Below, one piece after another: positions 1 through 8,504 of a stretch of DNA of 44,271 nt. Within the stretch, counting starts at the first letter, position 1. Each line of letters begins with the position of its first letter. The notes under the pieces are model-generated. The model worked only from the letters and a program-made list of their open reading frames with translations, was not told the origin of the DNA and did no database searches. A program made the translations under genes and the position numbers. Source of the DNA: Fidelibacterota bacterium (lineage in GTDB: Bacteria > Fidelibacterota > UBA2242 > JAFGTP01); contig JAFGTP010000044.1 in the NCBI GenBank assembly GCA_016934035.1, positions 1 through 44,271 of the forward strand. Direction: 5' to 3'.

Positions 1-85
1 ATATTACCTAAATTAAATTTCCAAGTAATCTATTGAATACCAATGTATAATATCAATTTTACCAGCTATTTTTAGCTATTAGCCC
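1..85. repeat. Left copy of 85-bp terminal inverted repeat
   Basis: These 85 bases are the exact reverse complement of 44186-44270. I compared them base by base; identity stops at position 86 (T here, G on the other arm). The arm is AT-rich and not coding: it has an in-frame TAA at 48-50 for the gene that follows. The repeat ends inside what looks like the start of the downstream VOC gene. It may be the edge of a dispersed genomic repeat at which an assembly stopped, or a true inverted repeat. The sequence alone does not decide. Confidence 0.95.
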
Positions 86-122
86 TCATTTTGGTATTCA
101 CACGGAATCCGAAAAAGAAAAT

Positions 123-389
123 ATGGTCTATTTATCTCATCTTAAAATTCACTGTACAGATCACAGGGATAATCCCTTTGGATTACAGTGGATGATGTAT
201 GATAATGATGCACCCTATCCGGAATCGGTAAGGAAAATCTCACATATTGCGTTTCGTGTGAAGGATTTACATGAAGCCATCAGAAATAAGAAAGTAATCA
301 TTCAGCCCAATACCCCCTCAAAAGGTGTATTGGTTGCTTTTATTGAAGAAAACGGAATTCCGATAGAGCTGTTGCAGATTGATGATTAA
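123..389 (+). CDS. VOC (glyoxalase/bleomycin-resistance) family protein, 5' end probably lost
   Basis: The 88 residues from the first ATG read as a vicinal-oxygen-chelate fold protein. Visible are a mid-protein histidine in a SHIAFRVKDLHEAI segment (the usual start of the second beta-alpha unit) and a terminal VAFIEENGIPIELLQ strand with the metal-ligand-type glutamate. The frame stays open upstream to codon 51-53. Residues encoded from about 87 (HFGIHTES...) look homologous to the normal N-terminus of such proteins, yet no ATG, GTG or TTG lies between 51 and 122. The true start was probably just upstream of position 86, where the terminal repeat now sits. The substrate is unknown. Family assignment is fairly secure; whether the gene is functional is doubtful. 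Confidence 0.7.
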   Translation: MVYLSHLKIHCTDHRDNPFGLQWMMYDNDAPYPESVRKISHIAFRVKDLHEAIRNKKVIIQPNTPSKGVLVAFIEENGIPIELLQIDD

Positions 390-465
390 ATAAAAAAAGT
401 TTCCAAACCAGAAGTCTGGGAAGCGAATTAAAAATACAGCTTCATTTATTCATTTGCATCATCAC

Positions 466-969
466 TCACCCTTTTAAATTTTTAACAATTACTAATACTA
501 TTGCAAGCCCAAAAATGAAAGGCAAAAGGTAAAGTAACCAATTGCCAAGTTTCATTTCTTTCTCTAAAACAGAGTTACTGGCATCCTCAGGATTATAGTA
601 AACTTCAACTTTAGCACCAACCGGATATCTGGCGACTATCTTTTGGGCAGTATTTCTGTCGTAAGTAATTTTAATTCCACTATTGGGCCTGATGTCGCTA
701 TTAATATATGATACACCACCAATTGTATATTCGTACTCAACTGATGCCGCGCATTTTGTTTCTGTTACATAGCGGCCGTCAACCTTCTTTTCCGCTTCCC
801 AGCAATCAAATTCAGAACTGCTTATTGTACCTTGAACAGAAGGCCAGTTTTGAACTTCTTTATATTGATCCATCATTGGTTTGCTAAGAAATACAAACAA
901 TATCGTGCAGATTGATAACCCGATAAAGGCTCCTGCAAATACTAACATCATCTTTTTTGCCTGGTCCAT
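466..969 (-). CDS. DUF3592 membrane-anchored protein
   Basis: A 167-residue protein with an N-terminal membrane segment (MMLVFAGAFIGLSICTILFVF), a soluble beta-rich middle and a C-terminal membrane segment (LLYLLPFIFGLAIVLVIV). The middle has the DUF3592 pattern: a WPSVQGTI segment, a VEYEYTIGGVSY strand and a YPVGAKVEVYYNPEDASNSVLE motif. The function of the family is unknown. I chose the start at 969 because GAAGGA lies 7 bases upstream of that ATG. A longer version starting at 1029 has no comparable ribosome site. Two cysteines flank the middle domain. It lies downstream of the restriction operon on the same strand but is separated from it by a 379-bp noncoding spacer, so it is probably not part of it. 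Confidence 0.75.
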   Translation of the reverse strand: MDQAKKMMLVFAGAFIGLSICTILFVFLSKPMMDQYKEVQNWPSVQGTISSSEFDCWEAEKKVDGRYVTETKCAASVEYEYTIGGVSYINSDIRPNSGIKITYDRNTAQKIVARYPVGAKVEVYYNPEDASNSVLEKEMKLGNWLLYLLPFIFGLAIVLVIVKNLKG

Positions 970-1029
970 ATTTTTATCCTTCATGTAGTTTTTAAAAAAA
1001 ACATAATCCTTCAAAATTTTTATTTCCAT

Positions 1030-1408
1030 CAGTTTTTGTTGGGGTTAGAATAAATTGCATTCTTTGACAAACTTTGGTATGGGCTTTTGCTCGCGGGGCT
1101 TGTTAAGGTGTGCAATGGTGCGTGGGTTTCCCATACTGTTCCTAAGGGCAGAAACGGGTTGCCAACGGTTACGTGTATGGTGTCGTTTGGCAATTTGAAG
1201 CACAAACCTGTCAAACCGCTACAAAGTTTATTAGATGTAACGACCTCGAAATTAGCACTGTCCGCCAAATGCACTATACACGATGTTGTGCGTTCGGTGT
1301 TCTTTATAAGTCGTCTGTCAGCGTTGGCAAAGACATACTCTTTTGCAATTTTTGGTTGCAGCGTTGGCTGGTGCGAATTGCAAATGTGTATGGCTTGTAG
1401 CGTTGGCA
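1030..1408. other. Noncoding spacer with repeated CCAACGC-type motifs, 3' of hsdR
   Basis: Both strands carry an open frame (126 aa on minus, 122 aa on plus), but neither encodes a recognisable or well-composed protein. On the minus strand the motif GCCAACGCT occurs near 1399, 1370 and 1325, and CCGTTGGCAACCC occurs near 1160. The decamer GTTGTGCGTT (1285-1294) recurs inverted at 8661-8670 on the far side of the restriction operon. From memory, very similar spacer sequence occurs in Bacteroidota genomes beside accessory genes. This suggests that the operon and its flanks arrived together. I see no rho-independent terminator in it. Confidence 0.5.
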
Positions 1409-4396
1409 TTATTCATTCATTTTCTTATATACTTTTTTCATCATCAATTCTTTGACTAAGTTTCCAAAGACTTTGTCTTCAAGAATTTTTTCAAATATCT
1501 CTTGATTTTGGTCCATTCGGTCAATCAGTTTTGTTATGAACAAGTCCTCAAAAGCGTATTTAAAGGTGTCAATCTTATTTACTTTTGCTTGCGTTTGAAG
1601 CGTTTCATCTTCCATTAATTCCGCTTCTATTTGGTCAAAGAAAAGTTTGTCGGCTTCCTCAAATTCAGTTCCAAAACGGTCATTCAGCACATTAATAATT
1701 TCAGAAAGTAAGGCTTCTTCGTCTTTTGCTCGTTTTAAACCTGCTTCTGTAGTTCCGCTTAATTCTCCTGTTTCGCCTGTCAGCAAATCAATTGAACCTT
1801 CTTTGATTTTCTGTAAACGATAGTATTCCAATGCCACTTCATCGTCTAAATGCAAACTTTCAGAGAGTTCTCTTTTGGGCAATCTTGTTTGTAAAAGTTT
1901 AGCATAAGCATAAAATCGTTCAAAATCGGGGTCAACGAATGGCATAATTTGAGCCAAGAAAGCGTAAAGATTCGTCCAGGTGCGTAATCCTTTTTTAAAC
2001 TCATCTTGTTTTTCTTCTTCTTCTATTTCTTTGAATCTGTCAACGGCAGGGTCGGTAAATGAATACAGATATTTTTGTTGTTTCGGGTTATTCAGTTTTG
2101 TTTCAGGATGGAAATAAATATTTGCAAATGCTTCAATTTCTGTTTCCCAATAAATCTGAAATTCATCTAATCTTGCTTTTAAGTCGTATAAATGATTGAT
2201 GTCTGTTTCTTCTGTAACGGTTGTGATTTCATAATACGGCTGGAATGAAGCAAAAATAGTTTCACGGTCATTTGCAAAGTCTAAAACGAATGTATCTTCT
2301 TTACCTGCACAAGTCCTGTTTAACCGAGATAATGTTTGCACCGCTTTTACACCCGATAGTTTTTTATCTACATACATTGTTTGCAAAAGTGGCTGGTCAA
2401 AACCAGTTTGATATTTGTCGGCAACAATTAAAATCTTGTATTCTACCATATCAAAAATATCAGGTAATTCCTTTTCGCTGTACCCTGTCATTTGTGGTTC
2501 CGAAACGCCATCAGGGGCGTTATCATCTATTACTTTACCCGAAAATGCTACAAGAATTTTAATATCGTTTTGATAGCCTTTTTCTTTTATGTACTTATTA
2601 AATTCCTCAAAATAGCGTTTGGCGTGTAGTCTCGAACCACAAACCAACATTGCTTTGGCTCTTCCTCCAATTTTATGAGAAACAATTTGTCTGAAATGCT
2701 CAATAATGATTTCTGTTTTTTGAGCCAAATTGTGCGGATGCAAGGAAACAAATTTGCCAATGGCTTTTGCTGCTTTCTTTTTATTCAATTTGGGGTCATC
2801 TTCAATGGCTTTGGTCAGTTTAAAGTAAAGCTCATAAGTGATGTAATTTTTTAAAACATCTAAAATAAACCCTTCTTCAATGGCTTGACGCATTGAATAC
2901 AAATGAAAAGGTTGTGGTTTGCCTTCGGCATCTTTATGACCAAAAACCTGTAATGTTTTATACTTTGGTGTAGCTGTAAATGCAAAAAACGAAATATTGC
3001 TTTGCTGACCTCTTGCCTGTGCAGAACGCTCTATTTGTTCTCTTACAAAATCATCGCCTGTGTAGTCGTCTGATGTTTCTTCTGTTACCGCATCTTCTAA
3101 TGATTTTGCAGCCAAAACCTCTTTCATTTTTTTACTTGCTTCGCCACCTTGCGAACTATGAGCTTCGTCAATGATTACTGCATAGTTTCGGTCGGGCAAC
3201 TCGCCAACTTTATCCACTACAAAAGGAAATTTTTGCAAAGTGGTAATAATGATATTCGTTCCATAGCCCAATGCACTGGCTAATTGCGTGCTGTCTTTAT
3301 CTATTCGCTGAACAACACCTGTTTTATGCTCAAATTGATAAATGGTATTTTGCAATTGTTGGTCGAGTACTTTTCTGTCGGTTACCACAATGACTGAATC
3401 AAAAATTCGTTCGTCTGTGGCATTGTGCAAACTTGAAAGCCTGTAAGCTAACCAGGCAATAGAATTACTTTTGCCCGAACCTGCCGAATGTTGAATTAAG
3501 TAGTTCGTTCCTGCTTCTACTTCAATTACATTGTTGCTGATTTTGCGAACGGCATCTAATTGATGGTATCGGGGAAATATTAATTTTTCTTTCTTATAAA
3601 TTTTTCCGTTGGATTCAAATTCTTCCGTTTCCAAATGCAAGAAACGCTGCAAAATTTCCATCCAACTATCTTTTTGTAAGATGTATTCCCACAAGTAAGC
3701 AGTTCTGTAACCATTTTCATTTTTGGGGTTTCCTTTTCCGTTGTTTGCTCCTTTATTGAATGGCAACCAATAAGTTTTGCTACCATCTAATTTTGTGGTC
3801 ATAAATACTTCGTCCTGGTCAACGGCAAAGTGTACCAAGGTTCGTTTTTTGAAAGCAAACAACAACTCTTTATTGTCTCGGGTTGTGCTGTATTGTTTTA
3901 AAGCGTTGCCAACATCCTGCCCTGTAAACTGATTTTTTAGTTCTAAAGTAGCCACAGGAATGCCGTTTAGTGCCAATACAACATCCACCGAGTTTTTATT
4001 CTTACTGCTGTAATAAATTTGGCAATAAACTTTTAGGCTGTTTTTATTGTATAAATCAACGGCATCAGGGTTAAGCCCCGAAGCAGGTTGAAAAAATGCC
4101 ATCTGGAAACGAACACCATAATCCACAAAACCATTTCTGAGTACATCTAAACTTCCTCTTAAATCCAATTCTTTGTAAAGGCGTTGTATAATTCTATTGT
4201 CGGTATCAGCTCCGTGTATGGCAGAAATTTTCGCCCACCTTTTGGGTTGCGATGTTTGCAGAAAGGCAATCACCTCATATTTAAACATTCCCAGTTCTTT
4301 GCTGTAATCTTCAGCATTTCCTTGGGTGTAGCCACCTTGTTCTACCAATGTTTGTACAAGTGCGGTTTCAAATGTATTTTCGGTTGTAATACTCAT
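1409..4396 (-). CDS. hsdR: Type I restriction enzyme R subunit (translocase/endonuclease)
   Basis: A 995-residue motor and nuclease subunit of a type I restriction-modification complex. With HsdM2S it cuts unmodified DNA after ATP-driven translocation. The N-terminal PD-(D/E)xK nuclease is visible as D138 and E152-L-K154. The SF2 helicase core follows: Walker A SAGSGKS (304-310), DEAH (410-413), a FAFTATPK motif III and a QTLSRLNR motif VI. The helical C-terminal region (after about 760) is the usual HsdR extension, and the length is normal. The ATG overlaps the stop of the preceding gene (4393-5400) by four bases (ATGA), so translation of the two is coupled. No disruption is seen, so it should be active. 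Confidence 0.96.
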   Translation of the reverse strand: MSITTENTFETALVQTLVEQGGYTQGNAEDYSKELGMFKYEVIAFLQTSQPKRWAKISAIHGADTDNRIIQRLYKELDLRGSLDVLRNGFVDYGVRFQMAFFQPASGLNPDAVDLYNKNSLKVYCQIYYSSKNKNSVDVVLALNGIPVATLELKNQFTGQDVGNALKQYSTTRDNKELLFAFKKRTLVHFAVDQDEVFMTTKLDGSKTYWLPFNKGANNGKGNPKNENGYRTAYLWEYILQKDSWMEILQRFLHLETEEFESNGKIYKKEKLIFPRYHQLDAVRKISNNVIEVEAGTNYLIQHSAGSGKSNSIAWLAYRLSSLHNATDERIFDSVIVVTDRKVLDQQLQNTIYQFEHKTGVVQRIDKDSTQLASALGYGTNIIITTLQKFPFVVDKVGELPDRNYAVIIDEAHSSQGGEASKKMKEVLAAKSLEDAVTEETSDDYTGDDFVREQIERSAQARGQQSNISFFAFTATPKYKTLQVFGHKDAEGKPQPFHLYSMRQAIEEGFILDVLKNYITYELYFKLTKAIEDDPKLNKKKAAKAIGKFVSLHPHNLAQKTEIIIEHFRQIVSHKIGGRAKAMLVCGSRLHAKRYFEEFNKYIKEKGYQNDIKILVAFSGKVIDDNAPDGVSEPQMTGYSEKELPDIFDMVEYKILIVADKYQTGFDQPLLQTMYVDKKLSGVKAVQTLSRLNRTCAGKEDTFVLDFANDRETIFASFQPYYEITTVTEETDINHLYDLKARLDEFQIYWETEIEAFANIYFHPETKLNNPKQQKYLYSFTDPAVDRFKEIEEEEKQDEFKKGLRTWTNLYAFLAQIMPFVDPDFERFYAYAKLLQTRLPKRELSESLHLDDEVALEYYRLQKIKEGSIDLLTGETGELSGTTEAGLKRAKDEEALLSEIINVLNDRFGTEFEEADKLFFDQIEAELMEDETLQTQAKVNKIDTFKYAFEDLFITKLIDRMDQNQEIFEKILEDKVFGNLVKELMMKKVYKKMNE

Positions 4397-5400
4397 AATT
4401 CCTCTATTTGTACCGTTTGCTCGTCCTCTTGTTTTTTTACAAACTGTCTGTAAGCAACATCTTTAAAAATCAGCCTTAATGTATGCTTCTCTTTTTCGGA
4501 AACGGTTTCTTTAAGATTGCCTGTTTCATCGTAGCAATCTTTGATAAATTCATAATCGTTTTGATAATCTTCTTCTGAAATATTGTTTAGTTTGCTTGGT
4601 AAATCTGATTCTAAAATTTCAAAAGTGTCTGGGTCGAAGTAGCGAACCAAAGGTTTATTTATCTCGTTGTATTCTCTCCCTTGAAAACAAGGTTTCCCTT
4701 TACTCGATTCCCAATAAGTACCAAAAAACTCTGTTCGGTTTGATTTGTAAATTTTGGCAATTTGCAAACTGCCGTCCACTTCTCTTATGTTTTTGTCCAG
4801 CGATATAGAACTCAAAATGCGTAAGGGCTCCATATCTAATTTCTTTCCAAATTTATCTTCGTCTGCAAGTAGTTTTTTAAATCGTTCTTTGGCTTCTTTT
4901 TCTACATCAATATCGGCATTACCCAAAAATGTGTAAAAAATAGTTTGATTGTTGTCGTTGGTTAGTTCATCAAATACAAAGCCTTCGGCATCTTTTGTGT
5001 AGTGCAATTTCCAAACCCGATACACTCCTTTTTGCCAATCCCAACCACCAAACAAAAATTGAGCAGAGCCTCTTTCTTCGTGTATTCTTTCTTTATCGAC
5101 TTCAGTAATCGTTTTAACCAAGGTTGTGAATTGCTCGGATAAAAATTCCAAAACTTCTTCGAGCGTAGCAGAGGGCGATTGCAAATATTTGTCTAAGTGT
5201 ATGGACGAAACCATATTTAACACTAATGGATAAGCTCTAAAAGTATCGCCTGCAAAACAAAGCAAACAGTCTTTGCGAGGTAGTTCAAACAACTTAATAC
5301 CGTGTTTCCATTTTTCGCCACCCGTAAGGCAACTATCGGTTGCAAAAACCAATTCTTCGGTGTCATTTACTTGACGTATATGTGCTGTGCAAAGTGTCAT
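4393..5400 (-). CDS. Putative Ntn-hydrolase (HslV/proteasome-beta-like) embedded in a type I R-M operon
   Basis: A 335-residue protein between hsdS and hsdR. Its N-terminus matches the proteasome/HslV pattern: Thr2 directly after Met1 (methionine removal would expose it as nucleophile), a FATDS strand with Asp22 in the place of HslV Asp17, GIKLF with Lys36 in the place of Lys33, then CFAGDTFRA (48-56), the equivalent of HslV GFAGxTADA. Further on, FLFGGWD (115-121) and FLGNADIDVEKEA (158-170) resemble the later strands and the LGSGxxxA helix. SLQIAKIYK (211-219) could be the closing strand. Residues from about 230 are a charged extension I do not recognise. The ATG lies 3 bases after the hsdS stop with GGA 7 bases upstream, and the stop overlaps hsdR by 4. 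The fold assignment is an inference from motifs. Substrate, partner unfoldase and role are unknown; a regulatory or toxic protease linked to restriction is possible. Confidence 0.65.
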   Translation of the reverse strand: MTLCTAHIRQVNDTEELVFATDSCLTGGEKWKHGIKLFELPRKDCLLCFAGDTFRAYPLVLNMVSSIHLDKYLQSPSATLEEVLEFLSEQFTTLVKTITEVDKERIHEERGSAQFLFGGWDWQKGVYRVWKLHYTKDAEGFVFDELTNDNNQTIFYTFLGNADIDVEKEAKERFKKLLADEDKFGKKLDMEPLRILSSISLDKNIREVDGSLQIAKIYKSNRTEFFGTYWESSKGKPCFQGREYNEINKPLVRYFDPDTFEILESDLPSKLNNISEEDYQNDYEFIKDCYDETGNLKETVSEKEKHTLRLIFKDVAYRQFVKKQEDEQTVQIEEL

Positions 5401-5403
5401 AGC

Positions 5404-6708
5404 TTATTCCGTTACTTTTATTTTACCTGTTACCACTTCGCTGATTAGGGCGGTGCGGTATTCGGTGAGTAAATCAATTAGTTTATTTACTTTTTCTATT
5501 TGAGAATTAAGGCGTATGAGGTGAGTTTTAATATATTCAACTATTTCCTTTTGTTCACTTGTGCTTGGCAAAACCATTCGGATATTTTCAATAACTTTCA
5601 TCCCAATATTCTGTTGAGTTCCATAATTCCAACCTATTTCAATTGCTGAGAAAAACGATTTTGACTTCATAAAATAGAACAGAAACTCACTTAACAGCAT
5701 ATCATAATTCGGTCTCATTGCAGCAAGAGGTGACCAAATATTAAATTCTATATCTGTTTCAACAATAGCAAGATTTCCTGTCGTTGCACCTGATTTAATC
5801 ATATATACATCTCCAACCTGAGGTTTATATTTTAATGAAAATCTTTCGTGTTCTTCTCTTGAGATAAATCCCCTTTTCTTACTAAAATCAATCTTGTCAT
5901 TTTTTATTGCTTCAGCAGATATAAATGGAATTCCATCGGGTAATAATTCAGGTGTTTCGTGAGGTCCATCAGTAATTGGTGTAGATAGAGTGTATTTTAT
6001 AGGTAAAACTTCCCAATGCCCAGGAATTTCACCCAACCATTCAATGCCGCTGTCTTTCATTGGTGCATTGGGGTTAATGCCTTTGGTAACGGCTTGGTTG
6101 ATGATGGCGGTTTTTTCTTCTTCGTAGAGTTCGAGCAGGCGTTTTTTGTCGGCTATTAGTTCGTCTATCTCGGCTGTTTTGCGGTCGAGGTAGTGAGCGA
6201 TGGCGGTTTGTTCTTCGGGAATGTCAGAAATTGATATTTCTAAATTTTCTATTTGAGAATTGCTAATATTCTCTTGTGCTGAACCTGATGCAGTTAAAAA
6301 TATCTGCTCTTGAAAAAAGCTACTATTTACAATATAATAAAGCAACTTATTAGAAAACATTATTCTCGCAACACGTTGATTAATGTAAGCTTTAGGCGGA
6401 ATACTGTTAACAAAACAAGTTTTACCAGTTGTAGCACCTGATAATGCAATTAAGGTGTCAAATTGCTCAAGCCAATATTCTTTCGGTATTGTATCATCAT
6501 CAATTTTTTTACATTCCTCAAATTTTATATTTTCAGAAATATCACCAATTCGTATAACTGGTATACCTTCTGACGAGAATAAGTCACTTTTGAATGCATA
6601 ACCTCCTTGTAATTTGGTTAAATGTTTTACCTTCTTAACCTCCCAATGTTCAGGAATTTCCCCAATCCATTCAATGCCTGAATCTTTATAGTTGTCGTAT
6701 TTCTCCAT
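5404..6708 (-). CDS. hsdS: Type I restriction-modification specificity subunit S
   Basis: A 434-residue specificity subunit that sets the split recognition sequence for both methylation and restriction. It has the standard two-fold design. A KDSGIEW(I/L)GEIPxHWEV block occurs at residues 8-24 and again at 218-234, each opening a target recognition domain. Each domain is followed by a helical conserved region (TAIAHYLDRKTAEIDELIADK at about 168-188, and the C-terminal SEQKEIVEYI... segment) that forms the spacer coiled coil. The two target domains differ in sequence, so the site should be asymmetric. The start ATG overlaps the hsdM stop by one base (TAATG), and the next gene begins 3 bases after its stop. 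The recognition sequence cannot be read from the protein. Confidence 0.95.
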   Translation of the reverse strand: MEKYDNYKDSGIEWIGEIPEHWEVKKVKHLTKLQGGYAFKSDLFSSEGIPVIRIGDISENIKFEECKKIDDDTIPKEYWLEQFDTLIALSGATTGKTCFVNSIPPKAYINQRVARIMFSNKLLYYIVNSSFFQEQIFLTASGSAQENISNSQIENLEISISDIPEEQTAIAHYLDRKTAEIDELIADKKRLLELYEEEKTAIINQAVTKGINPNAPMKDSGIEWLGEIPGHWEVLPIKYTLSTPITDGPHETPELLPDGIPFISAEAIKNDKIDFSKKRGFISREEHERFSLKYKPQVGDVYMIKSGATTGNLAIVETDIEFNIWSPLAAMRPNYDMLLSEFLFYFMKSKSFFSAIEIGWNYGTQQNIGMKVIENIRMVLPSTSEQKEIVEYIKTHLIRLNSQIEKVNKLIDLLTEYRTALISEVVTGKIKVTE

Positions 6709-8504
6709 TAGTCCAGCACCGTTTTTTCAGTTTCTAAAGTCTTTTCTTCCAAAGCCAAAATATCGGCTTTAATCTTATCTAAAGGTCGCAAGGGTTTAAA
6801 CTCATAGAAATACTTCGTAAAGTTTATTTCGTAGCCTACTTTGGTTTTGGTCTCGTCAATCCAGGCTTCGGGCAAGTGCGGTTTTACTTCTCGCTCAAAG
6901 TATTCTTCTATGGTTTGCGGCACAAGATTTCCGTTTTCGTCTGTTTTTAGAAAAGGAATGTTTTCATAATCTCGCAAAGAGCTGTCGGCTTTGGGTTTGC
7001 CTTTGCTTTTTACTGCTTTGCCATTTTCTTTAAGCGGTTGTTCTACCGTAATTCTCCAATACGCAAAATAGTCGTTAGGTACTATTTTAGAAAACTCGTT
7101 TTCCTCAAAGTTTCCGTATAGCTGCGTAATAAAACCAATGCCTTTTTCGGTTCCGTTTTCAACAATCTTTTTTCGCTTGTTGCCAAGGCTTTTATCCATT
7201 TTTTGCCAAAAACGGTTATGGTCGAGTTTGCCTTCTTTTATTAATTCTTCATCTTTTGTACCTGTTGCGTTTATAAGCTGTACTTTTCCTTTGCGTTCGG
7301 CACTTTTCTTATTGGTAATAATCCAGATGTAAGTTGAAATACCAGTGTTGTAAAAGAGTTGGTCGGGTAGTGCAATAATGGTTTCTAACCAGTCATTTTC
7401 AATAATCCATTTTCTGATTTCACTCTCTCCGCTACCTGCTGCACCCGAAAACAAAGGCGAACCATTAAACACAATGCCTATGCGTGTTCCGCCCGTTTTC
7501 ATTTTGGAAATCATATGTTGCAAAAAGAGCAGCGAGCCATCGTTAATTCTTGGCAATCCGGCTCCAAAACGCCCTCTCATTCCTTTGCTGTCTGCTTCGG
7601 CTTTGATGATTTTTTGTGCTTTTTTCCAGTCCACACCAAAAGGCGGATTGGAAAGCATATAATCAAACTTTTCCTCTTCCAGACCGTCAACGGTAAAGGT
7701 GTTTCCGAACTTTACATTGGAAGGATTCTGCCCTTTAATCAGCATATCCGATTTACAGATGGCGTAAGATTCAGGGTTTATTTCCTGTCCGAAAACTTTT
7801 AGTTCAGCTTTTGAGTTAAGTTCGTTCAAATATTGTTCGGCAACCGAAAGCATTCCGCCAGTTCCGCAAGCAGGGTCGTACATTGTTTTTACAATTCCCT
7901 CTTTGGTTAAGGTATCGCTGTCTTCGTTGAAAAGCACATTAACCATTAAACGAATGACCTCTCGAGGGGTAAAGTGTTCCCCTGCGGTTTCGTTGGACTG
8001 CTCAGAAAATCTCCGGATAAGGTCTTCAAAAATATACCCCATAATCATTGGGTCATCTTCTGAAAGGTCAATTTCCTGAAATGCTTTTACCACCCGAAAA
8101 AGGATGTCCGCCTTTGGGTCGTCCATTCGGTCTATTTGGTCGTCAAAGTTGAAGTATTCAATAATTTCTCTGGCACTTGTCGAAAATCCGTTGATGAAGT
8201 TTCTAAGATTTGCCGCTACATTATTTGGGTCGGCAATGAGTTTATCAAAGTCAAATTGGCTTCGGTTATGAAAGTTAAAACCTGCTTTTTTGTTTAAAGC
8301 GATGTCTTTGGCACTTTCTTTTAAACTTTCAACTTTTGGCAAGTAGTCGAGAACATCTTGTTTGGTTTCTTTTAGTACACAGTCCAAACGCCTAAGCACT
8401 GTCAATGGTAAAATTACTTTTCCGTAATCGGCTCTTTTGTAATCGCCTCTGAGAAGGTTTGCAACTTCCCATATTTTGTCTGACTTTTCTTTAAAGTTCT
8501 TCAT
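6708..8504 (-). CDS. hsdM: Type I restriction-modification DNA methyltransferase subunit M
   Basis: A 598-residue N6-adenine methyltransferase, the first gene of the operon. The N-terminal HsdM helical domain (about 1-150) is followed by a gamma-class catalytic domain. The AdoMet motif I is DPACGTGGM at 210-218 and the catalytic motif IV is NPPF at 286-289. A segment with GEHFTPREVIRLMV (175-188) precedes motif I, as usual in HsdM. The protein is somewhat longer than the classical subunit of about 500 residues, with a charged C-terminal tail. The ribosome site is weak (AAGGA about 12 bases before the ATG), unlike most genes outside the island. Its promoter must lie in 8505-8751. Confidence 0.96.
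   Translation of the reverse strand: MKNFKEKSDKIWEVANLLRGDYKRADYGKVILPLTVLRRLDCVLKETKQDVLDYLPKVESLKESAKDIALNKKAGFNFHNRSQFDFDKLIADPNNVAANLRNFINGFSTSAREIIEYFNFDDQIDRMDDPKADILFRVVKAFQEIDLSEDDPMIMGYIFEDLIRRFSEQSNETAGEHFTPREVIRLMVNVLFNEDSDTLTKEGIVKTMYDPACGTGGMLSVAEQYLNELNSKAELKVFGQEINPESYAICKSDMLIKGQNPSNVKFGNTFTVDGLEEEKFDYMLSNPPFGVDWKKAQKIIKAEADSKGMRGRFGAGLPRINDGSLLFLQHMISKMKTGGTRIGIVFNGSPLFSGAAGSGESEIRKWIIENDWLETIIALPDQLFYNTGISTYIWIITNKKSAERKGKVQLINATGTKDEELIKEGKLDHNRFWQKMDKSLGNKRKKIVENGTEKGIGFITQLYGNFEENEFSKIVPNDYFAYWRITVEQPLKENGKAVKSKGKPKADSSLRDYENIPFLKTDENGNLVPQTIEEYFEREVKPHLPEAWIDETKTKVGYEINFTKYFYEFKPLRPLDKIKADILALEEKTLETEKTVLD

Noticed and set aside
1029..1409. 126-residue minus-strand frame that begins at the hsdR stop (TAATG overlap), and a 122-residue plus-strand frame over the same DNA
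   Set aside because: Neither has a recognisable domain or balanced composition, and the DNA is a motif-rich spacer related to the one on the far side of the operon. The TAATG overlap is best seen as chance, although coupling cannot be fully excluded.
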